Assembly (NCBI GenBank): GCA_029262195.1
Contig: JAJCZX010000021.1
Location: 202,448-266,447 of the forward strand
Source: Gemmatimonadota bacterium
GTDB lineage: Bacteria; Gemmatimonadota; Gemmatimonadetes; Gemmatimonadales; GWC2-71-9
Direction: 5' to 3'
Length of the DNA: 64,000 nt
Shown: positions 50,296-58,817 of the stretch, piece after piece
Layout of the letters: each line of letters opens with the position of its first letter
Numbering within the stretch: position 1 is the stretch's first letter
Program-made: the position numbers and the translations under genes
The notes under the pieces: model-generated
What the model was told of the DNA's origin: nothing
Seen by the model: the letters and a program-made list of their open reading frames with translations, nothing else
Databases searched by the model: none

Positions 50296-50628
50296 ATGGC
50301 TAAGGGTTACAACCTGGGGGAGTTTGAGTATCTGGTGTTGCTGGCGCTGCTGCGTTTGGGTGACCGGGCATACGGCATGACCGTTCGCCGAGAGTTGTTT
50401 GACACAGCCGGTCGGGACGCGGGAATTGGTTCGGTTTACCAGACTCTCGAGCGACTGGAGCGTAAAGGCCTCATCAGCTCAGAAGTGGCTCCGGCCGACC
50501 CCGCTGTCGGAGGCAAGCCCAGGCGGTACTTCAAAGTAGAAAGCATCGGGCGGGAAATTACTTTTGCCACGCGCGACTCGTTTGCCAAAATGTGGGACGG
50601 GCTGGATTCGGCCACTGAGTCGCATTGA
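50296..50628 (+). CDS. PadR-family transcriptional regulator
   Basis: A 110-aa PadR regulator from ATG 50296 (AAAGG upstream; a GTG 6 bases before is possible). The winged helix reads LGEFEYLVLLALLRLG, then GSVYQTLERLERKGLI and SEVAPADPAVGGKPRRYFKV. It ends with the TTGA overlap to the permease gene, which mirrors the first padR-ADOP pair. It should repress the pair in response to a signal sensed through PadR or relieved by the target permease system. Confidence 0.92.
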   Translation: MAKGYNLGEFEYLVLLALLRLGDRAYGMTVRRELFDTAGRDAGIGSVYQTLERLERKGLISSEVAPADPAVGGKPRRYFKVESIGREITFATRDSFAKMWDGLDSATESH

Positions 50629-53303
50629 AGTCACGCGTACCCCGCTTTGCCCGCTGGCTGCTGGAGCGTTGGACCGACGACTCGGTCACTCAGTCAATTA
50701 TCGGTGACCTGCTCGAAGAATTTGAAGAACATGTTGTTCCAGAGCGAGGGTTGGCGCCCGCTCGGTTCTGGTTCTGGCGTCAAACAATCAACGTTCTCGT
50801 TACACGTCCTCGTAGTTACGACTCGCGCCCCAATCGCAAAACATCAACTATGGAAGAGATTATGGGATTCTTGAACGATCTCAAATTTGCTGCCCGCGGA
50901 CTTTTGCGGACTCCCAGTTTCACCGCGATAGCGGTCGCCACCCTGGCGCTCGGCATCGGCAGCAACACGGCGGTCTTCACGGTAGTTCGCAGTGTTCTCA
51001 TAAGTCCGTTGCCCTACGCGGAACCGGATCGAATCGTGAAAATCGGCGCCCGCACGGCCGGAGTTGGAGTTGGTGAATTGGTTGGGTCCCCTGCGGAGCT
51101 GTGGGACTTTCAGGAACGGTCGACATCGTTCGAATCCATCACCGGCGTTTGGGCATTGCATACAAACCTCGTTGGTGGAGATCAACCCGTCCGGCTGTCT
51201 ACCGCTCTGGTGCATACAAATTTCTTCGATGTTCTGGGAGTCCAACCGGCGATGGGGCGCGGCCTGGTAAACTCCGACATGCACCTCGGAGTCGGTACGA
51301 ACGCTGTTCTTAGTTGGTCTGCCTGGCAGCAATATTTTGGCGGCGCCGAAGACATTATCGGGCACACCATCAATATTGACGGTGATCCCCTTGAAGTTGT
51401 TGGCGTGATGCCCCGCGGTTTTCATCACCCGGGGAAACCCCTTGGTGGTGAAATCGAAATGTGGGGAGCGATGGACCTGAACCCGGGGGGGCGTTGGTTC
51501 TTCCGCAACTTCCGCCCGATGCAGCTTTTTGGTCGACTCAACGACGGTGTCTCAGTTGAAGCGGCCGGGACCGATCTCGCTCGGGTGGCGCAAGGTTTGC
51601 GCGCAGAGTTTCCCAATTCCTATCCCGAGGGTGGCGGCTGGACAACCGGGATCGAACTGCTGAAGACTGAAGTGGTTGGATCGATGGAGCTTGTTCTTTT
51701 GATCCTCTTTGGCGCGGTTGGATTCGTGTTGCTGGTTGCCTGCACCAATGTCGCGGCTCTATTGATGACGCGCGGTGCGGCACGGGCGCGCCAAACGGCG
51801 GTGCGACTGGCGTTGGGCTGCAGCAGGGGCGCTATCATCCGTTTCCAGCTCGCGGAAAGTTTGATCCTCAGCCTGATCGGTGGAGTGATTTCCGTGTTAG
51901 TGGCGGTAACCACGACCGGTTTCCTGCGGACCCGGGCGATGGAGTTCATTCCTCGGGCCGAGCTGATTGAATTCGAGTTACCGGTGCTGGTTTTCGCGCT
52001 GCTGGTTGCAGCGGTTTCAGGTCTCCTGTTCGGAATGGCGCCGGCGATTTCCGCTTCACGATCTGATCCTCTATCACTCATCAACGAGGGCGCTCGCGGT
52101 TCATCGAAATCCAGTGGGATATTCCGAGATACTTTGGTTATCGGAGAAGTCGCTGCCTCCGTTGTTCTTGTCGTTGGGGCGGGTTTGCTCATCAAGAGCT
52201 TCAACGGTTTGATGTCAGTCGATGTGGGTTTTGAGCCCACGAACGTGAAAGTAGTGCAGACTTATTTGCCGGTTCAAATCGATCCCAACGAAGGGATTTA
52301 TCGCGCTCCGGACAACCGGATAAACTTTTACTCCGAGGTAATTCGCCGGTTGGAAGAAATGCCACAGGTTACTCTGGCTGCGGGGGTTTCGAAACTTCCG
52401 TTGCGTGAAGTTTTAGGTGTCAACTTCGGAATCGAAGGTGACGATGATGTCGGAGCTCGTCCGTCGGCGGAGTACCGGGTGATATCTCCAAAGTACTTTG
52501 ATGTAATGACAATCCCGCTGATACGGGGAGAGATTTTTGACGGACTGGAAAACCCGGACACGCCTCTTCGCGTAATGGTGAATCAGGCCTGGGTGGGTCA
52601 GTTTGCAGTCGGACGCGACCCAATCGGAATGCGCGTTCAGATGGGTGGAGGGACTGGGGGCGCATGGCGAGAGATCGTTGGCGTCGTTGGCGACGTAAAG
52701 CAACAGTCGCTGGATTCCAGTACCCGTCCGACAATCTATGCGTCGTACCTGCAATCGCCCGGTCATGACATGACCTTTGTGTTTCAGTCAGCAGCCGCGG
52801 CAGGTCCGATTCTGGAAAGTGCCCGAGAGATTGTTCGCACTGTCGATCCTGATCAGCCGGCTTTCTCGATGGCAACAATGGACGATGTTGTTGCGGAGTC
52901 GGTCGCTGAGCGCAGCGTTTTGATGTGGATGGTATCGCTCTTTGGAGTACAGGCTCTTGTGCTTGCGGGCTTAGGTGTTTTCGGAGTCGTGTCCTTCAGG
53001 GTCAAACAACGCAACCGCGAGATAGGGATTCGAATTGCACTTGGAGCAAAGCCTGGCTCGGTGTTGTCACTTGTATTGAGAGACGGTTTTAAGCTGGTAG
53101 GCATCGGAGTCGCGGTAGGAATGATCGGGGCGGTCTGGTCGTCCACCGTACTTGAGTCGATGCTGTTCGGCGTTGGTCGGTTTGATCCTGTGGTTTTGGT
53201 TGGAGTGGCCGTTGTTACTCTGGGAGTGGCGCTGATTGGCGCGCTGATCCCGGCCCAGCGCGCCACTTCAGTTGACCCGCTTGAAACTCTAAAAGCGGAG
53301 TAA
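50625..53303 (+). CDS. ADOP-type FtsX/MacB-like permease, second copy
   Basis: An 892-aa duplicated FtsX/MacB permease. An N-terminal prefix (FARWLLERWTDDSVTQSII then GDLLEEFEEH) precedes the first TM (FTAIAVATLALGIGSNTAVF, residues ~105-125) and the MacB periplasmic core. The first FtsX set lies near ~380-470 and the second at the C-terminus (ends RATSVDPLETLKAE). The start is TTG at 50625, overlapping the padR stop (TTGA). It is a paralogue of the permease at 41231 with the same layout but well diverged. ATPase partner not in this window. Confidence 0.93.
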   Translation: MKSRVPRFARWLLERWTDDSVTQSIIGDLLEEFEEHVVPERGLAPARFWFWRQTINVLVTRPRSYDSRPNRKTSTMEEIMGFLNDLKFAARGLLRTPSFTAIAVATLALGIGSNTAVFTVVRSVLISPLPYAEPDRIVKIGARTAGVGVGELVGSPAELWDFQERSTSFESITGVWALHTNLVGGDQPVRLSTALVHTNFFDVLGVQPAMGRGLVNSDMHLGVGTNAVLSWSAWQQYFGGAEDIIGHTINIDGDPLEVVGVMPRGFHHPGKPLGGEIEMWGAMDLNPGGRWFFRNFRPMQLFGRLNDGVSVEAAGTDLARVAQGLRAEFPNSYPEGGGWTTGIELLKTEVVGSMELVLLILFGAVGFVLLVACTNVAALLMTRGAARARQTAVRLALGCSRGAIIRFQLAESLILSLIGGVISVLVAVTTTGFLRTRAMEFIPRAELIEFELPVLVFALLVAAVSGLLFGMAPAISASRSDPLSLINEGARGSSKSSGIFRDTLVIGEVAASVVLVVGAGLLIKSFNGLMSVDVGFEPTNVKVVQTYLPVQIDPNEGIYRAPDNRINFYSEVIRRLEEMPQVTLAAGVSKLPLREVLGVNFGIEGDDDVGARPSAEYRVISPKYFDVMTIPLIRGEIFDGLENPDTPLRVMVNQAWVGQFAVGRDPIGMRVQMGGGTGGAWREIVGVVGDVKQQSLDSSTRPTIYASYLQSPGHDMTFVFQSAAAAGPILESAREIVRTVDPDQPAFSMATMDDVVAESVAERSVLMWMVSLFGVQALVLAGLGVFGVVSFRVKQRNREIGIRIALGAKPGSVLSLVLRDGFKLVGIGVAVGMIGAVWSSTVLESMLFGVGRFDPVVLVGVAVVTLGVALIGALIPAQRATSVDPLETLKAE

Positions 53304-53313
53304 ATTCAAGGTG

Positions 53314-55125
53314 TCAGTTTAATTTCAGCAAGAACAGCCCTTCGTTCTGGCTGGTAACGGCGATTGTGCCGTTACTGAAGAACGGGTAGGCAGTCCACGA
53401 CCCGTTGAATGCCGCGAAGTTGTCTTCCGTGGCAACGTCCGCGTCCAGCGGTGCAGTGTCGAAACGACCCCGCTCGACCGGGTTCGCCGGATCGGTAATG
53501 TCGAGTACCCTCATACCGGCCTGGTAATTTGCCGCGTAGAGCAAGTTCCCAACGATATAGAGGTTGTGGTCGATCGCGGGGGTTGGCCCCAGGTATTCTT
53601 TGACGAGTACGGGGTCATCTACGTCGATAACGTCCCAGACCAACGTTCGCGACATTGTGGTAGTACCCGAAATCTCGTCCAATTCGTCGTTGGTGAACAG
53701 GTAACGTTGGTCGTCTGTCAGCCATCCCTGATGTGCGTATACTACTCCCGGATAGGTTGCTCTGGACACCGCAACGGGGTTGCTTTTGTCGGTCACATCC
53801 GCGATCGACAGGGCACTTTCGTTGAGAGCGAAACACAATTCTTTTCCGGTGTGATCGGCGTCGGGTCCGGTGTAGACAACACACTGCACGTCATGCGAAT
53901 ACCCCGGGCTGGTTTGCCCTGTAAGTGGGTCAGTGAAACACCCCGCAAAGGTCGGAGCAGTCGCGTTACTGAGATCGATCATGTGAAGTCCGCCTCCACA
54001 TGTGTTGGTACCTCCACTGGATCCTACGGCGTAGGCAAAGCCGGTTTGCTCGTTTATCGCTATGTTGTGTACGCTACCGACTCCCGAATACAGGGAAGTC
54101 CCTCGAAAGGTCGTTGGAACGCCATCGAAGTCGCGTAGCTCCGAAAGGTCGAAAACCTGCACGCCGTGTTCGCCGGCCAGATCAGCGACGACATAGGCGT
54201 GATCTTTGTAAACCTTAACGTCTCTCCAAATCCTTGCGGGCGTTTGTGATGTCTGGCCCAGGTGCCCCAAATAGATCGGGTTGTTGGGGTCTGTCACGTT
54301 GACAAAAGAAATGCCGTCGATGCGTCCCACCAGGGCGTACTCGAAACCGGTCTGGGTGTCTGTCCACCCCCACATGTCGTTGAGCGCGGTCCCGTCAGGT
54401 CCGCCCAGAGCGCTAATCGGGAGGTATGAAAGAAGATCAATGCGGTCACATGGGAAAAGGGTTTCCGCCATGCCGCCCAGGCACGGGGTTGTCGGCCCCG
54501 TAATCACTCCGCCGACGGGCCCGTCAAAGTTGACTGCAACCACGACCGTGCTTTCCATTGAACCCAGGGCACCGGTGATGGTTGTGGATCCCGTTTTTAT
54601 CGCTGTTACTCGCCCCGCGTCGTTAACGACAGCCACTGTCGGATCCGACGATGTCCAAATCAAAGAAACGCCAGAAACCGACCTTCCGCTGGCGTCTCTC
54701 ACCAGCGCGTCTATGGGCGACTCAGAGCCAGCAACGGTCAACGGTGCTACAAAAAGAAGTTCAACTGAGACCGGGACCTGCTGAACAGTTACTTCAATGG
54801 CATCGCTCACCGTCCCGATAGTCGCGTGCACAGTGTCGACTCCATTGCCGATGGCTGTAACCACGCCGGAGACGGCGTCGACAGAAACAACACCCCTCGG
54901 CTCTGCCGACCATTGTACCGGCGCTTCAGGGATGTTCCCGCCTTCTATGGAAACTACGGTCGCTTCAAGGTCAACTGTCGCGCCGAGAGAAGAAAAAGAC
55001 ACGTCGGTTTGGGTGATGGACACCGAGCCAGCGATTGGGGCGGCGGGTTCAACCTGTACAGTTTCTGAACAACCCCACACACCTACAACCAGGAACGGTA
55101 CTACAGCAATTTGAGTTCTTTTCAT
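53314..55125 (-). CDS. LVIVD/'choice-of-anchor B' lipoprotein with Ig-like domains
   Basis: A 603-aa lipoprotein. ATG 55125 gives signal peptide KRTQIAVVPFLVVGVWGC with Cys18-like lipidation; a TTG 33 bases upstream is in frame. Two Big_2-type Ig-like domains at about residues 35-200 (VEATVVSIEGG, then VRDASGRSVSGVS) precede the LVIVD/choice-of-anchor B propeller (DMWGWTDTQTGFEYALVGRID, YKDHAYVVADLAGEHGVQVFD, both in part). It ends NEGLFLLKLN. Clear paralogue of the gene at 55231, in tandem 106 bp apart, so probably a local duplication. Surface or periplasmic; ligand unknown. Convergent with the ADOP gene, 10 bp away. Confidence 0.87.
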   Translation of the reverse strand: MKRTQIAVVPFLVVGVWGCSETVQVEPAAPIAGSVSITQTDVSFSSLGATVDLEATVVSIEGGNIPEAPVQWSAEPRGVVSVDAVSGVVTAIGNGVDTVHATIGTVSDAIEVTVQQVPVSVELLFVAPLTVAGSESPIDALVRDASGRSVSGVSLIWTSSDPTVAVVNDAGRVTAIKTGSTTITGALGSMESTVVVAVNFDGPVGGVITGPTTPCLGGMAETLFPCDRIDLLSYLPISALGGPDGTALNDMWGWTDTQTGFEYALVGRIDGISFVNVTDPNNPIYLGHLGQTSQTPARIWRDVKVYKDHAYVVADLAGEHGVQVFDLSELRDFDGVPTTFRGTSLYSGVGSVHNIAINEQTGFAYAVGSSGGTNTCGGGLHMIDLSNATAPTFAGCFTDPLTGQTSPGYSHDVQCVVYTGPDADHTGKELCFALNESALSIADVTDKSNPVAVSRATYPGVVYAHQGWLTDDQRYLFTNDELDEISGTTTMSRTLVWDVIDVDDPVLVKEYLGPTPAIDHNLYIVGNLLYAANYQAGMRVLDITDPANPVERGRFDTAPLDADVATEDNFAAFNGSWTAYPFFSNGTIAVTSQNEGLFLLKLN

Positions 55126-55230
55126 TGCAACAACACTTTTCGACAAAGGTTCAAGCAAAGGCCAAGGGCCACTAACCTACTGGCTAATGTGGCTCAACGG
55201 CACCTCGTCGAATTCGCTTCCGCTTGTTGA

Positions 55231-57048
55231 TCAGTTGGTTAAGCGGAGAATGAAAAGTCCTTCAAGTGAACTCGTAACAAGTACCACATCGCTATCGAAA
55301 AACGGGTAACTCGTCCATGATCCGCCAAACCCGGGCGTATCGCTCTGGTTCGGTGCCGTGTCAAAGAAAGCTCGCTCCGTCGGGTTCTCCGGGTCGGTGA
55401 TGTCGAGCACTCTTATCCCGTATTGGTAGTTGGACTGGTAAAGAAGGTTCCCTTTTATGTATGCGTTGTGGTCGATGGCCGGCGTGGGCCCGACGTATTG
55501 CTTGACGAGAATCGGATCGTCAAGGTCGACCACGTCCCAGATCATCGTCGTCGTCATGGTCGTTTGCGTCGAATCGCCCAGCTCGTCTAGCTCGTCGTTG
55601 GAAAAGAGATATCGGCGGTCCTCGGTTAACCATCCCTGGTGTGCGTAGGTGACACCCGGGTAACTCGCCCTGGAGAGCGCGACCGGGCTGGATTTGTCTG
55701 TTACGTCAGCGATGCTCAAGGCCGTCTCGTTGAGGCCAAAACAAATCTCCCTGCCCGAGTAGTCGGGGTCCGGTCCATCGTATATGATGCATTGAGCGTC
55801 ATGTGTGTAGCCGGTACCGTTCAATCCTGTGAGGGGGTCCGCAAAACATCCGGCAAACACCGGAGCCGTTGGGTTCTGAATGTCAACCATGTGGAGTCCC
55901 GATCCGCATTCCATTCCACCGTTTCTTGCCCCAACAATGTATGCGAAACCGCTGGCCTCGTTGATGAAGATGTTGTGCGATGAGACGACACCGGAGTAGC
56001 GCGCCGTCTCGGTGAAAACAGTGGGGACGGCTGGTGCATTTCTGAGTTGGGTTAGATCGAAAATTTGCATTCCGTAGTTGCCGGCTCCGTCACCTATAAC
56101 GAAGGCATGGTTCTTAAACACCTTTACATCACGCCACGGTGCGGGATTCGTACCAGCTGGCAGGCGCAGGTAACCAACGTAACGGGGTGTTGACGGGTCC
56201 GTAACGTCTACAAACGCCATTCCGTCGATTCGTTGGACTAAGGCCCAATCTTTGCCCGTGGTGCTGTCGGTCCATCCCCACATGTCGGTTAGCGTGATGG
56301 GGGCGCCCGGTACATTCGGATTGCCGCCGAGGGCTGAAATAGGGAGATACGAAACGATGTCCATTCGGTCACAGGGAAAATCTCGTGCCATTCCTCCTGT
56401 GCATATTATACCGCCTCCGACTATGGCTCCTCCGTGCGGGCCCCGGAAAGCAACCGTAACCACCGCCGATTCCGCGAAGCCACCACTCGAAGCGTCGATT
56501 CGTGCTGTGCCGGGCTCGAGTGCGGTTACCGTTCCTGATTCAGAAACTATTGCGACCGCTTCGTCGGAGGACGAGAAACTTGCGGAGACGCCCTCCACAG
56601 CGGTTCCGTTGGCGTCAACAACAGTTGCCTGAATGGTTGAGGAAGCGCCTGAGTAATCAAGGGCCAACGAGGTTGTGGAAATCGAAATCTCGCTCGCTTG
56701 TTGTTGAACTGTGACCTTTATGAATCCTGTAGCGTCTCCGGCAGTAACCCGAACGCTGTCGGTGCCGTTGGCCAGGGATCTAACCCTGCCCGCTTGTGTG
56801 ACCGACACGACCCCGCTCTTCAAAACCGCCCAGGTCAAAGTTGGGTTGGTGACCTGATTCCCGTCTGTATCGAGGACGGTTGTAGTGAGCGGCAGCTCGG
56901 ACCCGAGGGCGTTGAACGACTGGTCTCCCTCTACAATAGCGACCGAAGCTATCGCAGTGGGTGGCGGTGGTGGTGGATTTACAACGTCGCCACCGCAGCC
57001 AAGTAAAGACAATGCAAGTGCCGAGGAGGCTAGTTTTTGAAAGGTCAT
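55231..57048 (-). CDS. LVIVD/'choice-of-anchor B' lipoprotein, tandem paralogue
   Basis: A 605-aa lipoprotein (lipobox LLGCGG) followed by a Pro-rich linker (VVNPPPPPPTA), two Ig-like domains (TNPTLTWAVLKSG-like, VEGVSASFSSSDEAV) and the LVIVD/choice-of-anchor B propeller (DMWGWTDSTTGKDWALVQRID, SHNIFINEASGFAYIVGARNGG, both in part). It ends LEGLFILRLTN. Same architecture and matching blocks as the protein at 53314, so a tandem duplicate. The 331-bp gap upstream holds the palindrome at 57123-57150. Function unknown; envelope-anchored. Confidence 0.87.
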   Translation of the reverse strand: MTFQKLASSALALSLLGCGGDVVNPPPPPPTAIASVAIVEGDQSFNALGSELPLTTTVLDTDGNQVTNPTLTWAVLKSGVVSVTQAGRVRSLANGTDSVRVTAGDATGFIKVTVQQQASEISISTTSLALDYSGASSTIQATVVDANGTAVEGVSASFSSSDEAVAIVSESGTVTALEPGTARIDASSGGFAESAVVTVAFRGPHGGAIVGGGIICTGGMARDFPCDRMDIVSYLPISALGGNPNVPGAPITLTDMWGWTDSTTGKDWALVQRIDGMAFVDVTDPSTPRYVGYLRLPAGTNPAPWRDVKVFKNHAFVIGDGAGNYGMQIFDLTQLRNAPAVPTVFTETARYSGVVSSHNIFINEASGFAYIVGARNGGMECGSGLHMVDIQNPTAPVFAGCFADPLTGLNGTGYTHDAQCIIYDGPDPDYSGREICFGLNETALSIADVTDKSSPVALSRASYPGVTYAHQGWLTEDRRYLFSNDELDELGDSTQTTMTTTMIWDVVDLDDPILVKQYVGPTPAIDHNAYIKGNLLYQSNYQYGIRVLDITDPENPTERAFFDTAPNQSDTPGFGGSWTSYPFFDSDVVLVTSSLEGLFILRLTN

Positions 57049-57379
57049 CCATTTTTTTCCGTTTTGGTGCGGCTGCGCCGCGTGTTTTCCAAGGCCTTTT
57101 CTTTAGCGTCCCTGATTCCCATGGCGCTACTTATTAAGTACCCTGGCGCCCCCACTTGGTTAAATGAGTTGATAAGTCGTTGAGTGGAAGTGAGTTACGT
57201 TAGATGCTTAGCCCCAGAAAGGGTCAGCATAACACTCCTATGTCAGTCGAGCCATACCCTCGCGGAGGAATCATTGAACCTAGTTGCGTTCTTGCGATTC
57301 GCTGTTTCTGGTTTTTTTGCTTGGAAAACTACTAGAGCAGCCGATTTGTTCATTGACAGGAGCTTGGAGTGTGTACGCG
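57049..57379. other. 331-bp intergenic region, mostly featureless
   Basis: Between sdaA stop and the start of the LVIVD lipoprotein at 57048. No coding frame of interest was seen. It contains one nested palindrome (57123-57150) and a GC hairpin GCGGC-TGC-GCCGC about 57070-57082, close to the start of the lipoprotein gene. The rest shows no clear promoter. Confidence 0.5.
57123..57150. promoter_or_regulatory. Nested palindrome upstream of LVIVD lipoprotein
   Basis: TACTTATTAAGTA (57128-57140) is a perfect 13-base palindrome. It lies inside GGCGC (57123-57127) and GCGCC (57146-57150), which pair around it. About 80 bp before the start of the lipoprotein gene; may be an operator or a leader hairpin. 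Confidence 0.4.
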
Positions 57380-58753
57380 CTAGCACTCTACAACGTTGAC
57401 AGCCAGTCCACCGCGTGAAGACTCTTTGTACTTGGTCTTCATGTCAGCCCCGGTCTGCCTCATTGTCTTGATTACGCGGTCGAGACTCACCAAATGTTTT
57501 CCGTCACCCCGCAGCGCGAGGCGGGAGGCGTTAATTGCTTTGATTGCACCCATAGCGTTTCGTTCAATACAGGGAACCTGAACCAGGCCACCAACCGGGT
57601 CGCATGTTAGACCAAGGTTGTGTTCCATCCCGATTTCGGCTGCCTCTTCAACTTGTTGAATCGTTCCGCCGAGCGCTTCGGTCAATCCAGCCGCAGCCAT
57701 TGAACAGGCAACGCCGACTTCACCCTGACACCCCACTTCGGCTCCCGAAATGGACGCATTTTCCTTATACAGGATTCCGATGGCCGCAGCAGACAACAGG
57801 AAGTTGACTATGCCGTCTTCACTGGCGCTCGGGCAAAAACTCTCATAGTAGTGAATGACCGCCGGGATGATTCCCGCCGCACCGTTGGTCGGTGCCGTCA
57901 CCACCCGTCCACCGCTGGCGTTTTCTTCGTTGACCGCAAGCGCGAAGAGATTGACCCAGTCCATTATTTCCAGTGGGTCTTTGGCAGTTTCGTCCCTTCT
58001 CGACATCAGATGTTCGTAGATTCCGGGTGCCCTTCGCCGCACGTTGAGTTTTCCGGGGAGTCTCGCTTCAGTACGAGAACAGCCCTTGTTGACAGAACCT
58101 TTCATTGCCTGCCAGATGTTCAGCAGACCGCTACGTATCTCCTCCTCGCCGTGCCACATTTTTTCGTTTTCGAGCATCATCTGACTCAAAGAAAGACCGC
58201 TTGATGCAGATAGCTCAAGGAGTTCGTCTGCCGAAGTTATGGGAAAGGGAGCCGGAGTTGGCGCGACGATATGGTCCGAAGGCCTGGCCTCATCGTCGAC
58301 CACAAATCCCCCTCCGATCGAATAGAATGTTCTGCGCGAGAAAAGTTGGTTGGCCGAGTCGTAGGCGTTGAACACCATCCCATTGGAGTGCAGTGGCAGG
58401 CGCTCTCGGCGCTTCCACTCAAGGTCTCTGTCATAAAGGAAAGGCACTGCAAAACGCCCCAGAATCTGGATCTGTTCAGCTTTGACTATGTTAGCAAAAC
58501 GGATCGGGGCGACATCGGCATCAATCGACTCTGGTAATTCTCCTTCCAGGCCCAGAACTACAGCAAGGTCGGTTCCGTGTCCCTTTCCGGTAAGCGCAAG
58601 TGACCCGTAAAGTTCAACCGACACACGGGCCATTTTCACCTGATGCTCGGATAATTCGGTCGCGAATTTTTGAGCCGCACGCATCGGTCCCACCGTGTGT
58701 GAACTCGAGGGGCCGATGCCAACGGTGAAGAGGTCAAAAACTGAAATGGTCAT
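57380..58753 (-). CDS. sdaA: L-serine ammonia-lyase (single-chain, iron-sulfur)
   Basis: A 457-aa single-chain L-serine dehydratase that turns serine into pyruvate and ammonia. The N-terminal domain begins [21 protein letters not shown], typical of the family (in part). Cys residues for the 4Fe-4S cluster are in [28 protein letters not shown] and [15 protein letters not shown] start 58753. The gene follows the LVIVD gene at 58818 by 64 bp, a gap filled with a strong palindromic repeat. Complete. Confidence 0.95.
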   Translation of the reverse strand: MTISVFDLFTVGIGPSSSHTVGPMRAAQKFATELSEHQVKMARVSVELYGSLALTGKGHGTDLAVVLGLEGELPESIDADVAPIRFANIVKAEQIQILGRFAVPFLYDRDLEWKRRERLPLHSNGMVFNAYDSANQLFSRRTFYSIGGGFVVDDEARPSDHIVAPTPAPFPITSADELLELSASSGLSLSQMMLENEKMWHGEEEIRSGLLNIWQAMKGSVNKGCSRTEARLPGKLNVRRRAPGIYEHLMSRRDETAKDPLEIMDWVNLFALAVNEENASGGRVVTAPTNGAAGIIPAVIHYYESFCPSASEDGIVNFLLSAAAIGILYKENASISGAEVGCQGEVGVACSMAAAGLTEALGGTIQQVEEAAEIGMEHNLGLTCDPVGGLVQVPCIERNAMGAIKAINASRLALRGDGKHLVSLDRVIKTMRQTGADMKTKYKESSRGGLAVNVVEC

Positions 58754-58760
58754 GGGATGT

Positions 58761-58815
58761 AAGTGGGTAGGTGGGAAAGTGGGGCTAGCCTACCCGCTTC
58801 CCCACCTACCCACTT
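58761..58815. repeat. GGTAGGTGGG-type intergenic repeat, copy 3 (long perfect hairpin)
   Basis: AAGTGGGTAGGTGGG (58761-58775) and CCCACCTACCCACTT (58801-58815) form a perfect 15-bp inverted repeat. Inside, AAGTGGG/CCCGCTT extends the stem by about 7 further pairs (one G-T), leaving a 9-base loop. It lies right after the stop of the LVIVD gene at 58818 and ends just before the start region of sdaA. Confidence 0.75.
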
Positions 58816-58817
58816 TC

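Noticed and set aside
51620..52240. 206-codon minus-strand frame inside the second ADOP permease
   Set aside because: Low-complexity Ser/Thr/Ala/Arg sequence typical of antisense frames; the permease is well supported.
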